64,000 nt of DNA from Paenibacillus sp. VTT E-133291 (GCF_002264395.1 NZ_NFVA01000010.1:40485-104484); one strand, 5' to 3'. Positions 26,133-35,491 are shown, numbered from the stretch's first letter. The notes: generated from the sequence alone by a model not told the origin. Numbers and translations are program-made.

Positions 26133-27176
26133 ATGGTAAAAAAAATAATCACAGGACTTTTTGTAGCATTGTTATGTTTGTTTATTGTTTTCCCTAACCG
26201 TATGTTCGCTGATCCCAGTTATCGTTACAACTTTCCTGGAAACGATACAATTCGAGAAATGTCTGTGACCAAAGACGGCACTGCCTACGGTGTCTTTTTA
26301 TCCGGAGATCGCGGGAAACTTGTTTCTTTTTCCAAAGACGGCAAGGTTAACTGGTCCATTTATGGTCCTCATCATGAAGAAATGTATATGACCACGGATG
26401 GTAAAGGGCGTGTATATACCGCCATTGGTGCCAAAGTGACCGCTTATGATACATTGGGCAAAGTGCGATGGACAAAAAAATTCAGTGAGAGCGTCAACAT
26501 TGTTGCAACTAAGGAGATTTTCATTGCATATATGCAATCTCGCGTTCAAGCCTTCACACTGGAAGGTAAGTCCGTATACGATGTGAAATTTAGCGCCAAT
26601 GAACTCAAAATCCCAAGCCCAGATATAGGGTATGGTATCTGGAGCGTGTGGTTGGAAAATACAATGGACGTGTACAAAAAAGACCGAAAGTTATTTTCTA
26701 TTAAAGGTCCTAAAAATACGATACTTGGCGAAATCACTACAAGCCCAGATTCGAAAGTGATATATGTGCCATTAAAAACGCAACAATACGGATCACCTTC
26801 GTATATGCTCGCCTATGATTTAACGGGAAAACAACTATGGAAAACGGATGTGGGCACTAAAGCAGGGCGTATTGATGACGTTGCGGTTCTTTCCAATGGA
26901 ACCATCGTGGTACTTCACAATATCAAACAGCTTTTATCGGGTCTTGATAAAGATGGCAATCTACTTTGGACGCAAAGAGTTAAACCAATCATGGGACATA
27001 TCAAGGCATCCGGTAATATTATTTATGTTGGTGGAGATCTCTATGATGCTTCGGGGAATTTGCTGCAATCCATTGAAGGACCTACTCAAAATATTCTTTA
27101 CGGGGAAGATGGTAGTGTTATTTTCTGTAATATTTCGTATTTTGAGAAAAAAATGCCTTCTCTTATAACCCAGTAA
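26133..27176 (+). CDS. Secreted PQQ/quinoprotein-like beta-propeller protein
   Basis: The signal peptide KKIITGLFVALLCLFIVFP is followed by repeated propeller blades. Each has a [KR][LG]-x-[FY]-x-x-x-G-x-[LV]-x-W motif: LVSFSKDGKVNWSIY, VTAYDTLGKVRWTKK, MLAYDLTGKQLWKTD and LSGLDKDGNLLWTQR. These are the W-motif blades of PQQ-like/YVTN propellers. At 347 residues it would form one six- or seven-bladed propeller. No cofactor site can be assigned. It is probably a structural or sugar-binding extracellular protein. The ribosome site is AAAGGATG. It is the last gene before the island end. Confidence 0.7.
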   Translation: MVKKIITGLFVALLCLFIVFPNRMFADPSYRYNFPGNDTIREMSVTKDGTAYGVFLSGDRGKLVSFSKDGKVNWSIYGPHHEEMYMTTDGKGRVYTAIGAKVTAYDTLGKVRWTKKFSESVNIVATKEIFIAYMQSRVQAFTLEGKSVYDVKFSANELKIPSPDIGYGIWSVWLENTMDVYKKDRKLFSIKGPKNTILGEITTSPDSKVIYVPLKTQQYGSPSYMLAYDLTGKQLWKTDVGTKAGRIDDVAVLSNGTIVVLHNIKQLLSGLDKDGNLLWTQRVKPIMGHIKASGNIIYVGGDLYDASGNLLQSIEGPTQNILYGEDGSVIFCNISYFEKKMPSLITQ

Positions 27177-27213
27177 CACAAACAACCTCACGGCTCTGTG
27201 AGGTTGTTTGTGT
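27176..27213 (+). terminator. Strong intrinsic terminator
   Basis: A 16-bp perfect stem (ACACAAACAACCTCAC) with a 6-base loop starts at the last base of the stop codon of the propeller gene. Confidence 0.85.
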
Positions 27214-27295
27214 TTGTCAGGTCGGCGTACATAGGTTGGTTGATGATTCGTTGTGAGTTTTAGATAATGACTGGACTAGATTTGGAAATTACATT

Positions 27296-27310
27296 CACCC
27301 GTTATATTAC
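27296..27310 (-). repeat. Right inverted terminal repeat; island/comM boundary
   Basis: Read on the minus strand, GTAATATAACGGGTG follows directly after comM coding sequence at 27311. It matches the left end at 15661-15675 with one mismatch. The first nine bases supply Val-Ile-stop to the truncated comM. Confidence 0.8.
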
Positions 27311-28324
27311 CGCATCAGCCGATATCGTATGATGTGGGGAGCGAAAAGGACGTCTGCGCAGCAAACCATTGTGGGCATCTTTCAAAGTTCCTGCTGCGCT
27401 AAAAATTTTAGTTACCTCAAGCGCCTCACTCTCAGACAATTTCGGAAGGATACTTGGAAGGCGTTTAATCAGCATCGTCTTCCCTGTACCCGGTGGACCG
27501 ATAAGTAGTATATTATGCATGCCAGCTGCCGCAATGGTTAGGGCTCTTTTTACATGTTGTTGCCCTAGCACATCACTGTAATCATCCATCATCTCGTTCA
27601 TTACATATGAGGCGTCCTCAGATGCACCGTAAATCGGGGTATATTTAAGATGTTCCAAAGAAAGAAGTAGAACCGGAGATCGTTCATTAGCTTCTATCCC
27701 CTTGGTCACAGTTACAGGAAAAGGAAGAGATGATAAAGAAGTCATCTCTTCGGAAACTCTTCCATACCGTTGATTCTGTTCGTCTTCCCCTTTTATACCC
27801 TTAGCTGAATTGGATGGTGATTCTTCCGGGTTCGGTAATGCACGCAAATGGTTGATTGCGTATATATTTATGCCACTGATCAAAGCTGCCTCAGCAGCAT
27901 TTCCTTCAGGAAGCAGTACAGCCTTAAATCCATTCTTACGCGCAGCTTCCACCATTGGTAGAACACCTGATACTGGACGCAGACTACCGTCAAGCGCAAG
28001 CTCTCCAATAAAAAGCACCTCATGGGCTGAGGGCATTATCAGTTGTCCACTAGTTATCAGTATCCCCAGAGCAATCGCTAGGTCAAAGGCAGATCCTTCT
28101 TTTCGTAAGTCGGCTGGTGCTAGATTTATCGTAATGCGCTGCTGGGGATAACGATAACCACAGTTCTTAATAGCGGCTCTTACTCGTTCTACTGCCTCAC
28201 GAATCGCAGAATCAGGCAGACCAATGATATTTGTCTGTGGCAATCCATTCGCAAGATCAATTTCTACACCTATCATTACCCCCTCAATTCCATACAGACA
28301 TGCACTATGCATTTTTCCATACAT
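27302..28324 (-). pseudogene. comM: comM (YifB, Mg-chelatase-like ATPase), truncated by the island
   Basis: ComM is an AAA+ helicase-like protein that helps integrate DNA during transformation in other bacteria. Intact proteins have about 510 residues; this one has 340. The N-terminal Lon-like fold domain (CLYGIEGVMIGVEIDLANGL) and Walker A (LLIGPPGTGKTMLIKRLPS) are present. It ends at RPFRSPHHTISADA followed by two foreign codons and TAA. Walker B, the sensors and the C-terminal domain are missing and would lie left of the window if the island is a simple insertion. ATG 28324 has GAGGTG upstream. The protein is almost certainly inactive. Confidence 0.93.
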
Positions 28325-28513
28325 AAAAACACCTCGTCTCCTGAAATACACCCCTGTTTGGGTGTCACATCTTCAAGAAAAAAGGTGCTTCCTTATTTTC
28401 CGGTAATAAATTAGCTACATATCTCATTATATATATGAAATCTTAGCGTAATCAAGAATTATTAATAAACATCAAATTGCATTAACACGCATAAATAATC
28501 ATTTAGACCCACA

Positions 28514-29023
28514 TTAACCTTCTTCACTAACTATGACAGAGTCCCTAATCTGTTCAAAAGTCAATGGTTTATAGCTCCAATGCTCTACACAAATGTTAAA
28601 ATAATTCTTTCCTTCATATTTTTGTCCGTGAATATGACCATGCACATTTACGTAAGGCATATGTTTATTCATATACATAGGCTCGTGAGAGAGAAAGAAG
28701 AAATCCTTATAAATCAGCGGATATTCACTAACCTCGTCAAAGCCTGCTTCAAGCCACCAATCCCGACCGCGTCCCCGATCATGATTGCCGAGAATTAAAA
28801 TCTTATAGCCATGTAACCTCTCCACAATAGCACGTGTCGCTTCCTTATTAAGAAACGAAAAGTCTCCCAAATGAAACACTTTATCATCCGGATTCACTAC
28901 CGAATTCCAACTCTCAATCATAGCTTCATTCATTTGCCCCACATCTATAAAGGGTCTGGATTCAAAATCAATAATCAACTTATGGCCAAAATGATGGTCG
29001 GATGTAAAAAAAACGTTAGCCAT
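28514..29023 (-). CDS. Calcineurin-like metallophosphoesterase
   Basis: The metal-binding motifs appear in order: FFTSDHHFGH (D-x-H), HLGDFSF (G-D), ILGNHDRG (G-N-H-D), LSHEPM and NVHGHIHG (G-H-x-H). The 169-residue length fits the small phage/bacterial phosphoesterase group (MPP YfcE-like). I use ATG 29023 (GAAGGG upstream) rather than 29068. The substrate is unknown; a cyclic-nucleotide or nucleotide phosphodiesterase is plausible. It lies between comM and the zinc-ribbon gene, in the same direction. Confidence 0.88.
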   Translation of the reverse strand: MANVFFTSDHHFGHKLIIDFESRPFIDVGQMNEAMIESWNSVVNPDDKVFHLGDFSFLNKEATRAIVERLHGYKILILGNHDRGRGRDWWLEAGFDEVSEYPLIYKDFFFLSHEPMYMNKHMPYVNVHGHIHGQKYEGKNYFNICVEHWSYKPLTFEQIRDSVIVSEEG

Positions 29024-29064
29024 ATTCACCCTTCTTTCTTTTTTGATCATAGTTTGTATGATTA

Positions 29065-29475
29065 TCACCAGTCACGCCGCTTATGTGATCGTTTTTTATT
29101 ATCGCTCTGGATCAGTTCAGCTAGAGGGGGAGTCTCTTCATTCTCAATGAGCCAGCCACGCATTTCTTTAATCGCTTCCACCTGTCCATTTCCTTTATCT
29201 CGCCATGTAAGAAGCTCTATGACTTTTATAACAAGCGCTAAGAGACTGCTATTGCTGTTTTGTGATTTATCAGCACGGATTTTTTGAAATAGCGCCTCAT
29301 TTTTCCAATCGATTAATATTTCCTCAGCTATAGTGGGCCGCATAACCGTGAAGTTCTTATTGCAATTTGCACAACAGACAACGGATACTGGCTCTGCGGT
29401 AAATTTCACTTCAATCTTCTGCTGGCAATATTGGCAAGCAAAACTAACCTGCATTTCAAAAGGTTTATTCTTCAC
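29065..29475 (-). CDS. Zinc-ribbon protein, unknown function
   Basis: Start GTG 29475 follows GAGGAGGG. The N-terminal ~45 residues carry two Cys pairs (FACQYCQQKIEV and CCANCNKNF), the MJ0042-like zinc-ribbon pattern. The rest is helical with a Trp-rich stretch (LLTWRDKGNGQ, EMRGWLIENEE) and a basic tail. It reads with the phosphoesterase, 41 bases apart, so they are likely one unit. No function is known to me. Confidence 0.7.
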   Translation of the reverse strand: MKNKPFEMQVSFACQYCQQKIEVKFTAEPVSVVCCANCNKNFTVMRPTIAEEILIDWKNEALFQKIRADKSQNSNSSLLALVIKVIELLTWRDKGNGQVEAIKEMRGWLIENEETPPLAELIQSDNKKRSHKRRDW

Positions 29476-29628
29476 TTAAACAGCCCTCCTCATGATGACA
29501 TTAAAAAGTTACTCTAATGTTTACCCATTTCTTTTGAGAAATGACCCACTGTGCGGAGGCTATGTAAAGACTTTTTTCATAAGAATGCTAGTGCCCATAA
29601 TGAATGGCGTGAGAATATGGGGTGCAGC

Positions 29629-30015
29629 TTAAAAAGCCTCACGTATATGCCCCAAAGAAGCGATGCTTAAATCTTCATTCAGTAAAATGCTAATGACGTC
29701 AAAAGTTACTCTTCGATCATCATAACCTTTCATATGCAAATAAACCTGTGCCGTATTTCGCACTTGATGTATTTTTCTTGTATTCACAGATTCCTCCGGA
29801 GTCCCTTGATATAGCTCTCCACTACGACTGCGAACTTCAACAATAATAATACAGCCTTCATTCTCCGCAATAATATCAAGTTCTCCGGTTCGACAACGCC
29901 AATTTCGTTCTAAGATCTTGTACCCACAGGTAGATAAGTACTGCACAGCCCCTTCTTCAGCAGCGGCTCCCTTCTGTTTGCGGTTGTAGCGTTCTCTTGT
30001 GTATGGCTCTTTCAT
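29629..30015 (-). CDS. yraN: YraN/UPF0102 family putative endonuclease
   Basis: The 128-residue protein shows the UPF0102 fold, a Holliday-junction-resolvase-like PD-(D/E)XK: KGAAAEEGAVQYLSTCGYKI, then NWRCRTGELDIIAENEG and IIIVEVRSRS. The catalytic Glu/Asp (GELDII) and Glu-Val-Arg positions are intact. It overlaps ylqH by 4 bases and sits in the conserved rnhB-ylqG-ylqH-yraN-comM order of Bacillales. The activity of the family is inferred from fold. Confidence 0.93.
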   Translation of the reverse strand: MKEPYTRERYNRKQKGAAAEEGAVQYLSTCGYKILERNWRCRTGELDIIAENEGCIIIVEVRSRSGELYQGTPEESVNTRKIHQVRNTAQVYLHMKGYDDRRVTFDVISILLNEDLSIASLGHIREAF

Positions 30016-30320
30016 TCCGGTCTCCGTTCACCGGCGGAACGGTCGCTCTGATACACAAAGCTGAGGATTTCAGCCACTAGCTGATAAAGTTCAGATGGAA
30101 TCTGTTGATCTAGATCGAGCTTTGAAAGAACTTCTACGAGAGCTGCGTCCTCTTGGACAGCAACCCCACTCTCTTTAGCTTTTTGCAGAATCAGATCCGC
30201 TATCGCCCCTTGTCCTTTGGCAACAACGACAGGTGCCTCGCTTTGTCCTGGGCTATATTTGAGAGCGACCGCTTTTTTGAGCCCTTGTGAAATTAGAGGT
30301 ACAGGCTCATTCTCGTTCAT
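30012..30320 (-). CDS. ylqH: YlqH, FlhB-like cytoplasmic domain protein
   Basis: The protein resembles the cytoplasmic export-switch domain of FlhB/YscU without the membrane part: KKAVALKYSPGQSEAPVVVA, then ADLILQKAKESGVAVQED and LDLDQQIPSELYQLVAEIL. The Asn-Pro-Thr-His autocleavage site of true FlhB is absent. It overlaps both neighbours by 4 bases, forming a unit with ylqG. Its partner ylqG resembles the FliK C-terminal domain, so the pair mimics the flagellar hook-length switch, but their real role is unknown. Confidence 0.88.
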   Translation of the reverse strand: MNENEPVPLISQGLKKAVALKYSPGQSEAPVVVAKGQGAIADLILQKAKESGVAVQEDAALVEVLSKLDLDQQIPSELYQLVAEILSFVYQSDRSAGERRPE

Positions 30321-32470
30321 ATACGGTAATCCACTCCTTTATAAACATCAGGAACATAATCAACAAGCTTACTATGGGGATTGGCAAGTTCTGTAGATAG
30401 CTTTAATTCTGGCAAAGGTTCAGTTCTTAATCCCGACAACTGATAACCAATAGATTCTACTGCCGTTTTAATGTCATCACGCCGCTGTTCCAACAGCTCA
30501 AGCACCCAAGGATGATCATTATGCAGCTTAAGACTAACGATTCGATCAACAACCTGCACATCAACCAGTGTCTGGCCGAGCTGCTTCATATCCAAATCAA
30601 ACCAGAGCCTGCAATTGGCAGCATCTAATTCACCCTTGCGTCCCCGACGCGACTGAATATGAACGGAAGCTGTCTCCTGCCCATCTGGACCTTGCAGCGG
30701 CAAGAACAAAGTTACTTGCGCGAAAGGAGCCGTTCGATCTGTATTGAGCAGCAGCTGTTGTCCTGTCAGCTGCTGCACTAGTCCGCTCGCGGCTTCTTTT
30801 ACCGCGGGCGGCACCTCGCTGCTGCTCATGATCTGCAGCAGCACGCCCTTTAAGGTGTCGGTGGCTTGTTCGCCACCGACACCCGCACTGCCAAGCGCGG
30901 CCGTACCTGCCGCCGCGCGGGCCGTCTCAGCGGCGGCTATTGCGCCGCCGCGCACCGCCTGCTGCTCGTGCTCCGCACCGAGCAGCTTCAGCACCCGCCC
31001 CACCCACGACTCCGCGTCCGCGGATGGGGCGGTGTCCGGCTGCACCGGCGAAGCCGTCGCAGCCGGGGTCTCCCCGCGCGGCGCAGCAGCGGGGGCAGGG
31101 CTTGCTCCCGCCGCGTCAGCGGGCGGGACCAGAGCGAGCTGCGGCAAGCTGCCGCGCAGCTCGGTGAGCACGCCCTGCAGCTTCGCGAGCAGGGCGGCAC
31201 CACTTGCTGCGTGGGGCGCCGCACCAGCAGCAGGACCTTCGGCGCTCACACTCGCGCCACCCGGCATAGCCCCTCTCTTATCCATCGAGGCAGCCAGACT
31301 CTTATCCGCATGTATAACATTATCCAATGCCCCATCCTTATTCAAATTCAAGGCATTCCCTTGAATCTCAACTTCGCTAGAACGGATAGGATTATTCGCT
31401 GCACGATCAGCTTGAGCGCTTAAAGCACTATTTAGAGCGCCGGATATCATGGCAGGTGTTGATTTACCAGCCATAGACTCTGTAACAATACCACCCTTCA
31501 GGATCTGAGTCCCTTCACCTGTCTCATCAACTACAACTGGCTTGCCAGTTCCTATCACCGTTTCATTCTCAGAAGCTATATTAAGAGTCACCTTGACTGG
31601 CGCACCTTGTTCAACCGGTTTCAGAGCACCTTCAGTTGCTCCTTCCGAAAGAGCAGTACTTCCGCTTGCGATAGTCCCATCAGCAATTTTAGTTGTAGCT
31701 TGTCCATTTCCTTTAGCTGCCGATTGTAAAGAGTCTGCTTCTGTAGCGTCTCCCTCTACAACTCCCATGTTATTCCCACTTCCAGCACCTGCAGTTACCG
31801 AGATTTCAAGTTTACCAGTATTTGTACCCATTCCAGCCTTAGATTCTGCTGTAATTGTTTCATCATTAGCAATTTGACCTGCCCATATTGTAATCTGATC
31901 TTCCAGTGCTGATAAAAGCTGATGCAGCTGCGGGCCAAATACAGCCTGCTGCAATCCTTTCACACTCTCAGCTGTAACGGGTAGTCCCCGCTTTACAGAA
32001 ATGACTGCTGCGTCAAGCCACTCTGAAGCAGGCACACCAGCTGGTTTTGCACTCATTACCGCATCCAGCAGAGCCGCTGTCTCTTTTGTAAGCGGAACGC
32101 CTCCTGCTTGCATCGCTAGTACGATTTCTCGACCTGCTTTGGAATCAGCTAATCCTAGCGACTCCAAAGCCTCACCCATGCTTTGGGGAGTGACTAACGC
32201 CGTTTCACCGAGGGAGACCGGCTTCAATACGGGCAATCCGCCTTCTCCGGGTGATCCGACCTGTAAGTTCATGGTTTCTCCAGGCAGTAATGGTGTCTCT
32301 AATTCCGCACGAACAGGTGTACCTTGGATTTGCACAACCGCTTCTTTGCCTGAATCCGATACAGAGAGAACAACACCACGGACAACTTGCCCTTCTTTTA
32401 ATTCTAAAGACTTCGCCGCACCCGGTTTTTGATCTCCAAGCAATCCACGGATCAATGTTCCGATATTCAT
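30317..32470 (-). CDS. YlqG/FliK-like protein with long Ala/Gly/Pro-rich middle
   Basis: The N-terminal part (LELKEGQVVRGVVLSVSD) is OB-like. The middle (about residues 260-560) is low-complexity and rich in Ala, Gly, Pro and Thr. The C-terminal ~150 residues (VTLFLPLQGPDG, then CRLWFDLDMKQLGQTLVDVQ and DRIVSLKLHND) match the flagellar hook-length control C-terminal domain. The segment 30740-31260 is strikingly GC-rich against its surroundings. ATG 32470 follows GGAGGGAGG. It is followed with 4-base overlap by ylqH. The function is unknown; a role tied to the FlhB-like neighbour is plausible. Confidence 0.82.
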   Translation of the reverse strand: MNIGTLIRGLLGDQKPGAAKSLELKEGQVVRGVVLSVSDSGKEAVVQIQGTPVRAELETPLLPGETMNLQVGSPGEGGLPVLKPVSLGETALVTPQSMGEALESLGLADSKAGREIVLAMQAGGVPLTKETAALLDAVMSAKPAGVPASEWLDAAVISVKRGLPVTAESVKGLQQAVFGPQLHQLLSALEDQITIWAGQIANDETITAESKAGMGTNTGKLEISVTAGAGSGNNMGVVEGDATEADSLQSAAKGNGQATTKIADGTIASGSTALSEGATEGALKPVEQGAPVKVTLNIASENETVIGTGKPVVVDETGEGTQILKGGIVTESMAGKSTPAMISGALNSALSAQADRAANNPIRSSEVEIQGNALNLNKDGALDNVIHADKSLAASMDKRGAMPGGASVSAEGPAAGAAPHAASGAALLAKLQGVLTELRGSLPQLALVPPADAAGASPAPAAAPRGETPAATASPVQPDTAPSADAESWVGRVLKLLGAEHEQQAVRGGAIAAAETARAAAGTAALGSAGVGGEQATDTLKGVLLQIMSSSEVPPAVKEAASGLVQQLTGQQLLLNTDRTAPFAQVTLFLPLQGPDGQETASVHIQSRRGRKGELDAANCRLWFDLDMKQLGQTLVDVQVVDRIVSLKLHNDHPWVLELLEQRRDDIKTAVESIGYQLSGLRTEPLPELKLSTELANPHSKLVDYVPDVYKGVDYRI

Positions 32471-32542
32471 ACCGTTTCTCCTCCCTCCATTTTCTCTCTT
32501 CTTACTATATCGGTATTCATCCTACTTTTTTAAGCATTGCTT

Positions 32543-33169
32543 CTAGAATAACGTTTGCTGCTCCGCGAGAATCCGCCCAATAAAACTGCGTCGATGCATA
32601 GGTGTTGGACCTAGAGCTGTAATTTGTTCCCGGTGAAGCTTGGTCGCGTAACCTTTATGTATCGCAATCCCATAATCAGGGTATAATTCCTCCCAAAGAC
32701 CTTCACACAGCCTGTCTCGTGTTACTTTAGCAATAATCGAAGCCGCAGCAATGGACTGACTATTAGCATCTCCTTTAATAATTGCCTGTTGCGGCAAAGG
32801 GAGATCTACCTTTTCAGCATCGATCAGCATATAGTCAGGAGTGTGTTCCAGACTCTCTACCGCTTTTTTCATGGCAAGACGTGAAGCCTGCTTGATATTA
32901 ATTTCATCAATAACATTAGAATCCACATAACCCACACCCACTGCCAGCGCTTGCTCCATTATAATCTCGTATAAAGCCTCTCTCTTCTTCGCTGTAAGTT
33001 TTTTGGAATCATTTACACCATCAATAATAAGCCCCTCCGGCAAAATCACCGCTGCTGCGACAACGTCCCCAAACAAGCATCCTCTTCCTACTTCATCTAC
33101 GCCTGCTATTCGGCGATAAGACTGTTCCCAGCCTTCTTTTTCATAGGCCAACATATCTAACGAACTCAC
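32543..33169 (-). CDS. rnhB: Ribonuclease HII
   Basis: RNase HII cuts the RNA strand of RNA-DNA hybrids and single ribonucleotides in DNA. The four-acid site is seen in GVDEVGRGCLFG (Asp, Glu), LIDAEK (Asp) and the region GDANSQSIAAASIIAKVTRD (Asp). The C-terminal HKGYATKLHRE motif is present. At 208 residues it is typical. The start is GTG 33169 with GGCGGTG upstream; a later start is possible. It is transcribed with rbgA upstream, though rbgA has its own terminator between them. Confidence 0.95.
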   Translation of the reverse strand: MSSLDMLAYEKEGWEQSYRRIAGVDEVGRGCLFGDVVAAAVILPEGLIIDGVNDSKKLTAKKREALYEIIMEQALAVGVGYVDSNVIDEINIKQASRLAMKKAVESLEHTPDYMLIDAEKVDLPLPQQAIIKGDANSQSIAAASIIAKVTRDRLCEGLWEELYPDYGIAIHKGYATKLHREQITALGPTPMHRRSFIGRILAEQQTLF

Positions 33170-33280
33170 TAATTTGTCACCGCCAATTATGAATTATTCT
33201 ATGATCTATATAAGTCAGCTTATCATAGTAAAGCTTACATGGTCATCTTAAAATAGGCGTTCCAATTTGATCCATTCCCA

Positions 33281-33316
33281 TAAAAAAAGAGCCTCCGAAA
33301 TTTCGGATGGCTCTTC
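33281..33316 (-). terminator. Terminator between rbgA and rnhB
   Basis: AAGAGCCTCCGAAA / TTTCGGATGGCTCTT form a stem with one internal mismatch, followed on the minus strand by seven T. Confidence 0.8.
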
Positions 33317-33351
33317 CATACCTAGTCCATTAAACGCAGCTTTCACACCAC

Positions 33352-34212
33352 TTAAGGCGTTTCCAGCGTAAAGCGTCCAAGCTTACCTGCCCGTAGCTCA
33401 TGTAACAAGGCCCGCGAAGCTTTTTCCAGATCTACACGTCCACCGCTAATTAGACAACCGCGTTTACGACCCACAGCTTCCATAACAGCTACGATCTCAT
33501 CTGGATTCTCCAGATCCTCAGGAAGCTTCTCAATGCCAAAGCGTTCTTGAAATCTAGAACCGTAGTCCTTCACCAAATATTTCACTGCATAAAAGGCAAT
33601 GTCCTCAATATTCAGGATTTCTTCCTTTATTGCACCCGTTACCGCTAGGCGATAACCTACTTCTTGGTCCTCAAACCTCGGCCATAGTATACCTGGGGTA
33701 TCCAGAAGCTCCAAGTTGCCGCCTGTCTTAATCCACTGTTGACCCTTGGTTACCCCTGGGCGGTCCCCAGTAGCAGCAATACTCTTACCAGCCATCCGGT
33801 TAATGAGTGTTGATTTACCAACGTTAGGAATACCAACGATCAATGCACGCATAGCTCGCGGATTCATTCCCCTTGTGATCTGCCGGTCAATCTTTTCTTT
33901 TAACAACAGTTTGACCTGCTCTGGAATATCCTTAACACCCGTTCCAGTAGATGCATCAACAGGATAAGCAACATGCCCTTGTCCCTTGAAGTACGCCAGC
34001 CATTTCCGTGTAATTTCAGGATCTGCCAGATCCGCCTTGTTCAAAATAATCAATCTTGGCTTGTCCCGCAAAATATCGTCAATCATCGGATTGCGGCTGG
34101 AAAGCGGCAGACGGGAATCGAGCAATTCTATTACAACATCAATCAGCTTCAGCTTATCCTCGATTTGCCGCCTAGCCTTCGTCATATGACCAGGAAACCA
34201 TTGAATGGCCAT
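33352..34212 (-). CDS. rbgA: Ribosome biogenesis GTPase RbgA (YlqF)
   Basis: RbgA is a circularly permuted GTPase needed for late assembly of the 50S subunit. The permuted order is visible: [10 protein letters not shown] (G4) and ASTGTG (G5) come before [19 protein letters not shown] (G1) and [10 protein letters not shown] (G3). The N terminus [13 protein letters not shown] is the family hallmark. ATG 34212 is preferred because GGAGGTG lies 7 bases upstream; the longer GTG start would fall inside that site. It is close to lepB and rplS as in other Bacillales. Confidence 0.96.
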   Translation of the reverse strand: MAIQWFPGHMTKARRQIEDKLKLIDVVIELLDSRLPLSSRNPMIDDILRDKPRLIILNKADLADPEITRKWLAYFKGQGHVAYPVDASTGTGVKDIPEQVKLLLKEKIDRQITRGMNPRAMRALIVGIPNVGKSTLINRMAGKSIAATGDRPGVTKGQQWIKTGGNLELLDTPGILWPRFEDQEVGYRLAVTGAIKEEILNIEDIAFYAVKYLVKDYGSRFQERFGIEKLPEDLENPDEIVAVMEAVGRKRGCLISGGRVDLEKASRALLHELRAGKLGRFTLETP

Positions 34213-34241
34213 TGCCGTCACCTCCTTTGACTTCTGTCAAC

Positions 34242-34850
34242 TTAATGGTTAATCAGTGTAATATCCTTTATCGGCCAGAAGATTAAATCAGCCCGGCCCA
34301 CAATATCACCTAGAGGTACATAACCGATCATTCGGCTATCCGTACTATCCGAGCGATTATCTCCCATAACGAAAACATGTCCTTCAGGTACAGTACCATC
34401 CGTGAACTTTTCATTCGGGAAGTCTTTATTATTATACAGAGCGTTGTTACTATGCGCAGCATCAATAGCGCCTTGGATATATGTCTCGTTAACAACTTCT
34501 CCGTTAACTGTAACTACATCCCCTTCTACTTTCACGGTATCTCCAGCCACACCAATTACACGTTTAATAAAATCTCTGCCCTCAGAAGGCACGTGGAATA
34601 CTATAACCTCGCCCCGCTGTGGAGATCTAATATCGTACAAAATCTCATTTACGATAACACGTTCTCCAGTATGGAAATTAGGCTGCATGGAAGGTCCATC
34701 TACAATAAAAGGCTTGAACAAAAGCCAGCGAATCAGAAAAACCAACACTAAAGCAATCGCAATGGCCTTGATCCATTCCAAGACTTCGTTTTTGGGTTTA
34801 CGTGGGTTCTGCGCGCTTGAATCCAAAGTTTCACTTTGTTCCTGCTGCAT
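34242..34850 (-). CDS. lepB: Type I signal peptidase
   Basis: This membrane-anchored serine protease removes signal peptides from exported proteins. It has a single N-terminal membrane segment (WIKAIAIALVLVFLIRWLLF), the catalytic Ser in VDGPSMQPNF, the Lys in RDFIKRVIGVAGD and the conserved VFVMGDNRSDSTDSR box. The 202-residue length and single anchor match the Gram-positive SipS group. It lies between rplS and rbgA as in Bacillus. Confidence 0.96.
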   Translation of the reverse strand: MQQEQSETLDSSAQNPRKPKNEVLEWIKAIAIALVLVFLIRWLLFKPFIVDGPSMQPNFHTGERVIVNEILYDIRSPQRGEVIVFHVPSEGRDFIKRVIGVAGDTVKVEGDVVTVNGEVVNETYIQGAIDAAHSNNALYNNKDFPNEKFTDGTVPEGHVFVMGDNRSDSTDSRMIGYVPLGDIVGRADLIFWPIKDITLINH

Positions 34851-34985
34851 AGTTCACCGTCCTCTCTTAATACTACTCTTACTATACAACACAAAAAAAC
34901 TCCTGCCAAAAACCCCTCCACAGATACTCCTTCAGGAGGCCTTTTCGGAGAAGCTGATCCCCAAGCGTATATGTCGCACGCATTA

Positions 34986-35099
34986 TATACCAAGCTAAAA
35001 CGCCCTCAGCGTCCTTTAAGGACGGTAAGCGTTTATGCGAGAAATATAAGAATAATGTATAACGTGGAACTTATGCTTTCTTATATTTTCAAAAAATAA
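34986..35099. repeat. Structured interspersed repeat, copy A
   Basis: This 114-base sequence is closely repeated at 37915-38029. It holds an outer stem AAACGC/GCGTTT around GTCC-TTTAA-GGAC and a second long hairpin (GAAATATAAG ... CTTATATTTC). Paired changes between copies keep the second stem intact. Confidence 0.85.
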
Positions 35100-35105
35100 T
35101 AAAAC

Positions 35106-35133
35106 GAAAGGAGCTTGAACTCAAGCCCCTTTC
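35106..35133 (-). terminator. Terminator of rplS
   Basis: GAAAGGAGCTTGA / TCAAGCCCCTTTC stem with a 2-base gap lies directly after the rplS stop; T-rich on the minus strand. Confidence 0.75.
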
Positions 35134-35146
35134 CTTTGTCACTATT

Positions 35147-35491
35147 CTAGCGACGAATTTCTTTAATTCTCGCTGCTTTACCACGTAGTTCACGAAGATA
35201 ATAAAGTTTAGCACGACGCACTTTACCACGACGAGCCACTTCGATTTTCTCGATTTTAGGCGAGTTGATTGGGAATGTTCTTTCCACACCAACACCGTAA
35301 GAAATTTTACGAACCGTAAAAGTCTCACTGATTCCACCGCCACGACGTTTGATTACAACGCCTTCGAACAACTGGATACGCTCACGAGTTCCCTCGATTA
35401 CTTTTACATGCACCTTCAAAGTGTCACCCGGGCGAAAACTCGGGATATCTTTACGAAGTTGCTCTTGCGTAATAGCTTGTAGGATATTCAT
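35147..35491 (-). CDS. rplS: 50S ribosomal protein L19
   Basis: L19 lies at the 30S-50S interface. The 114-residue sequence is typical ([55 protein letters not shown]). ATG 35491 follows GGAAGGAGG; the frame extends further upstream only by chance, through the leader. It reads alone, with lepB after it; trmD, its usual partner, is 3 kb upstream here. Confidence 0.98.
   Translation of the reverse strand: MNILQAITQEQLRKDIPSFRPGDTLKVHVKVIEGTRERIQLFEGVVIKRRGGGISETFTVRKISYGVGVERTFPINSPKIEKIEVARRGKVRRAKLYYLRELRGKAARIKEIRR

Noticed and set aside
30744..31423. Several long overlapping frames on both strands
   Set aside because: They arise from the GC-rich Ala/Pro linker of the ylqG-like gene, where stop codons are rare in all frames.
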